Below, one piece after another: positions 61,756 to 64,000 of a stretch of 64,000 nt of DNA. Under the pieces are notes generated by a model. It did not search any database, was not told the DNA's origin, and saw nothing but the letters and a program-made list of their open reading frames with translations. How positions within the stretch are numbered: the first letter of the stretch is position 1; each line of letters starts with the position of its first letter. The stretch spans positions 1 to 64,000 of the forward strand of contig JBDHXF010000001.1 in assembly GCA_039810585.1 (NCBI GenBank). The letters run 5' to 3'. Both the position numbers and the translations under genes were made by a program. The DNA comes from JBBATK01 sp039810585. GTDB taxonomy: Bacteria > Bacteroidota > Ignavibacteria > Kapaibacteriales > NICIL-2.

Positions 61756-64000
61756 CTATACCGGCAGGTACACGAAGAAGGTTGTGCCCTTACCCATTTC
61801 AGACTCGAAGCGAATGGAGCCGTTGTGCTTTTCGATAATCTTCTTGCAGATATCTAAACCAAGGCCACTACCTTCACCGGCGGGTTTGGTGGTGAAGAAA
61901 GGGTTGAAGATTTTCTCGCGAATCTCTTCAGGAATTCCTCCACCGCTATCACCAACCGACACTTCAATCATCTCCGTAGCGCCGCTGACTTGGGGTCCGG
62001 CCTTGCGTTTGTGGATACCCAAGGTCATGTGTCCTTTACCCGACATCGCCTGTATAGCATTATGCACGAGGTTCGTCCACACTTGCGTCAGCTCATCACC
62101 ATAGGCCTGAATTTCCGGCAAGCCGGTGTCGAAATCGCGGTGCAGTTCTATACCATGTTTGAGAGTGTTGTGATAGAGCGTCATCACCACTTCCATGGTG
62201 TTGGTGACGTTCACCGCTTGCTTTTCATTGCGATGATCGTAGTGTGCATAGGTCTTTAACGCAAATACGACCTTGGAAGCCCGCTCCACAGCCACTTCGA
62301 TGGTGGAGCTCTGACGTGCCTGCAGCGAGAGGTTGTAGGCGCAATCGATGATGCGCACGGAGTCCGCGCGTTGTAGCAAGGGGTACCAGCTTGGCTGACA
62401 TTCTACCAGTCCCATTTCCACAAGCACTTCGGCGCAATGGTCGGGGCCTTGGATTTGTTGCTCGGTCAGCACTTCCGTCATTGCCCGGCGTGCAGTACGA
62501 GCCTCACGACCGGTTGGTGTGTTTTGCGACTTCACGCTGCTTTGCACTAAATCCAGGAATTGTGCCAGTTCCTGATCGTTCAGGGTCTTGATAAGATCGG
62601 GTAAGGTTTTCAGCACTTCATCGGAGGCGTGCTTGATGTTTCCGATGGCAGCCTTGATAGCGCCGAGGGGTGTATTCACTTCGTGAGCAATGCCGGCAAC
62701 GAGTTGTCCGAGAGCGGCCATCTTTTCCGATTGCACGAGCTCGGCCTGTGTTTGCTGCAGTTCGGTAAGAGCTTGCTCCAAGTCGTGTGCTTTCTTCTGA
62801 ACATTTGCGGCTTGCACCTTAATCTCTTCGTTCGCAACGCTCAGTTCGTGGGTACGCTCTTGAACTTGTCGTTCGAGAATAGTGTTGCGCAAGCGGATGC
62901 TGCGAATTCTCCATCGGTAGGCGCTAAAGGAGCCGCCAACGAGCACGACAACGAAGAGCAATCGTGCCCACCAGGTAGCCCACCAAGGTGGGAGAATAAC
63001 AACTTCGAGATCGGCACCTTCTTCATTCCACACGTTATCATTATTACAGGCCATCACGCGGAAGTGATAGGTGCCTGGCGGAAGGTTGGTGTATTTGGCT
63101 TCGCGTTGCGTGCCGCAATCGGTCCACTCTTGGTCGTAGCCTTCAAGACGATACTTGTAGCGATTGTCTTCCGCATGTAAGTAGCTCAGTGCTGCGAACT
63201 CGAAGGTGATGTCGTTTTGATCATGCTTCAACTCGATCGACTTCGCATCGGCAACGAAACTTTCAAACAACAATCGCTGATTGCGATTGCGAACCTCGCT
63301 AATCACCACTGTTGGTTTGTAGGGATTCCGTTCGAGACTGTCCGGGTAAAAGTGCGCAATACCGCGTGTGGTTCCGATCCACATTTCGCCGTCGCGCGTC
63401 TGGTACAAGGCGCGATCCACAGCGTCCATCGATGGAAGACCAAAGCCCTTGCCATACACATGCACTTCGCCGTTAGCGGGCGTGAAGGTCCATGCGCCGC
63501 TGCTTTCGCCATTCATCCAGAGCACGCCTTTGGAATCACGAACCAGTCCTGCTGTATTAGTTGGCAATCCAAGTTTCTTTGCCAAGCGCTGGAAGTTGCC
63601 ATTGCTCTTATCGAGTTTGCAGAGACCGCCTCGCGCGTCGTTCACCCAGAGAAAGCCGGGCTCGGCATCCAAAATGCCTTGAACAAATCCCACCATCATA
63701 GCGTTGCTGTCTGCAGCGTTGACTTTATAGCGCTGCCATTGTTTGGACGAGGGGTTGTAACTGGTCAGACCATCGCCGCCAAACCACAACCAGCCATCGC
63801 GATCTTGAAAGATGACGCGCACGTCGTTGCCGGCAAGACTGTGTTCGTCGGCAGGATTGGAGACATAGCTCGTAAAGCTCGAACCCGAGGCGTCAAGACT
63901 ATTGAGTCCGCGACGGGTGGCCACCCAGAGCGTGCCGCTTTTATCGCGTAACACGCATTGCACAGCATCGCTCGACAGCGAATGTGCATCGGCGTCGGAG
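61756..64000 (-). CDS. Two-component propeller sensor histidine kinase (5' end outside window)
   Basis: At least 748 residues. N-terminal propeller repeats (SGTLWVATRRGLNSLD, DGWLWFGGDGL, MWIGTTRGIAHF), a Y_Y_Y domain (YRLEGYDQEWTDCG), one membrane helix (about residues 345-365 of the visible part), a coiled coil, HisKA with the phosphoacceptor in VAGIAHEVNTPLGAIKAA, and a complete HATPase (NLVHNAIQAMSG; GDSGGGIPEEI; FFTTKPAGEGSGLGL). About 150 residues lie between the H-box and N-box, longer than the classical ~70. The frame continues to the window edge. Likely partner of the receiver and cyclase downstream. Confidence 0.9.
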   Translation of the reverse strand, partial: SDADAHSLSSDAVQCVLRDKSGTLWVATRRGLNSLDASGSSFTSYVSNPADEHSLAGNDVRVIFQDRDGWLWFGGDGLTSYNPSSKQWQRYKVNAADSNAMMVGFVQGILDAEPGFLWVNDARGGLCKLDKSNGNFQRLAKKLGLPTNTAGLVRDSKGVLWMNGESSGAWTFTPANGEVHVYGKGFGLPSMDAVDRALYQTRDGEMWIGTTRGIAHFYPDSLERNPYKPTVVISEVRNRNQRLLFESFVADAKSIELKHDQNDITFEFAALSYLHAEDNRYKYRLEGYDQEWTDCGTQREAKYTNLPPGTYHFRVMACNNDNVWNEEGADLEVVILPPWWATWWARLLFVVVLVGGSFSAYRWRIRSIRLRNTILERQVQERTHELSVANEEIKVQAANVQKKAHDLEQALTELQQTQAELVQSEKMAALGQLVAGIAHEVNTPLGAIKAAIGNIKHASDEVLKTLPDLIKTLNDQELAQFLDLVQSSVKSQNTPTGREARTARRAMTEVLTEQQIQGPDHCAEVLVEMGLVECQPSWYPLLQRADSVRIIDCAYNLSLQARQSSTIEVAVERASKVVFALKTYAHYDHRNEKQAVNVTNTMEVVMTLYHNTLKHGIELHRDFDTGLPEIQAYGDELTQVWTNLVHNAIQAMSGKGHMTLGIHKRKAGPQVSGATEMIEVSVGDSGGGIPEEIREKIFNPFFTTKPAGEGSGLGLDICKKIIEKHNGSIRFESEMGKGTTFFVYLPV

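Noticed and set aside
61756..63963. Sensor kinase starting at GTG 63963
   Set aside because: The frame continues with propeller-like sequence (HSLSSDAVQCV) to the window edge, so the true start lies outside.

Overview
The window looks like chromosome from a flagellated member of the Bacteroidota-Chlorobiota lineage; my best guess is Kapabacteria or Ignavibacteria, by inference only. The evidence is secreted proteins with type IX-secretion-like C-terminal tails, a single-chain alpha/beta 2-oxoacid dehydrogenase E1, YfhO and DUF1684 proteins, and recurrent TAnnTTTG (-7 type) promoter elements about 27-49 nt before start codons. These sit beside a true flagellar operon (fliJ, motE-like, fliK, flgD), which most Bacteroidota lack.

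Layout. 1-5036 (minus) is most of a giant secreted beta-helix protein whose 3' end lies outside the window. 5142-11540 (minus) holds a TPR membrane protein behind tRNA-Arg(CCG), the E1 fusion, ilvE, gatB and smpB. 11716-13516 (plus) has prfB, which needs the classical +1 frameshift, and a beta-carbonic anhydrase. 13633-19516 (minus) is the flagellar operon with a 1333-residue FliK. 19771-27161 (minus) has a GH20-like secreted hydrolase, a YmdB-type phosphoesterase, a five-heme lipoprotein cytochrome and an EF-G paralogue. 27457-31569 (plus) is a YfhO / small protein / flippase operon. 31642-32950 (minus) is an AraC-type regulator with an outer-membrane barrel. 33208-37291 (plus) has DUF3108, LolA-like and a tandem GT2-TPR-GT2-TPR protein. 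37429-46941 has serS, lnt, two lipoproteins, dcd, a retropepsin-like pair, a membrane protein and a TPR protein. 47039-51915 (minus) has an RlmI-like methyltransferase, recO, a glycosyltransferase and adenine deaminase. 52047-57021 is an accessory, mostly AT-rich stretch with a Fic protein, a non-coding region of repeated motifs and two secreted proteins. 57022-60063 (plus) has DUF1844, nadK, a Nudix hydrolase and an RluD-like synthase. 60089-64000 (minus) is a signalling operon: a propeller sensor kinase (5' end outside), a receiver protein and a receiver-adenylate cyclase.

The main themes are translation and housekeeping (gatB, smpB, prfB, serS, EF-G paralogue, nadK, dcd), envelope and lipoprotein biogenesis (lnt, LolA-like, DUF3108, YfhO, flippase, glycosyltransferases), motility and signal transduction. 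Many intergenic regions just after stop codons carry GC-rich palindromes, several sharing the arm ATTCGTGCG or a close variant. I saw no CRISPR array, rRNA, transposase or prophage gene. The least ordinary items are the beta-helix giant, the oversized FliK, the palindrome family, the retropepsin/small-protein pair, the Fic locus with its repeats, and the kinase-receiver-cyclase operon.
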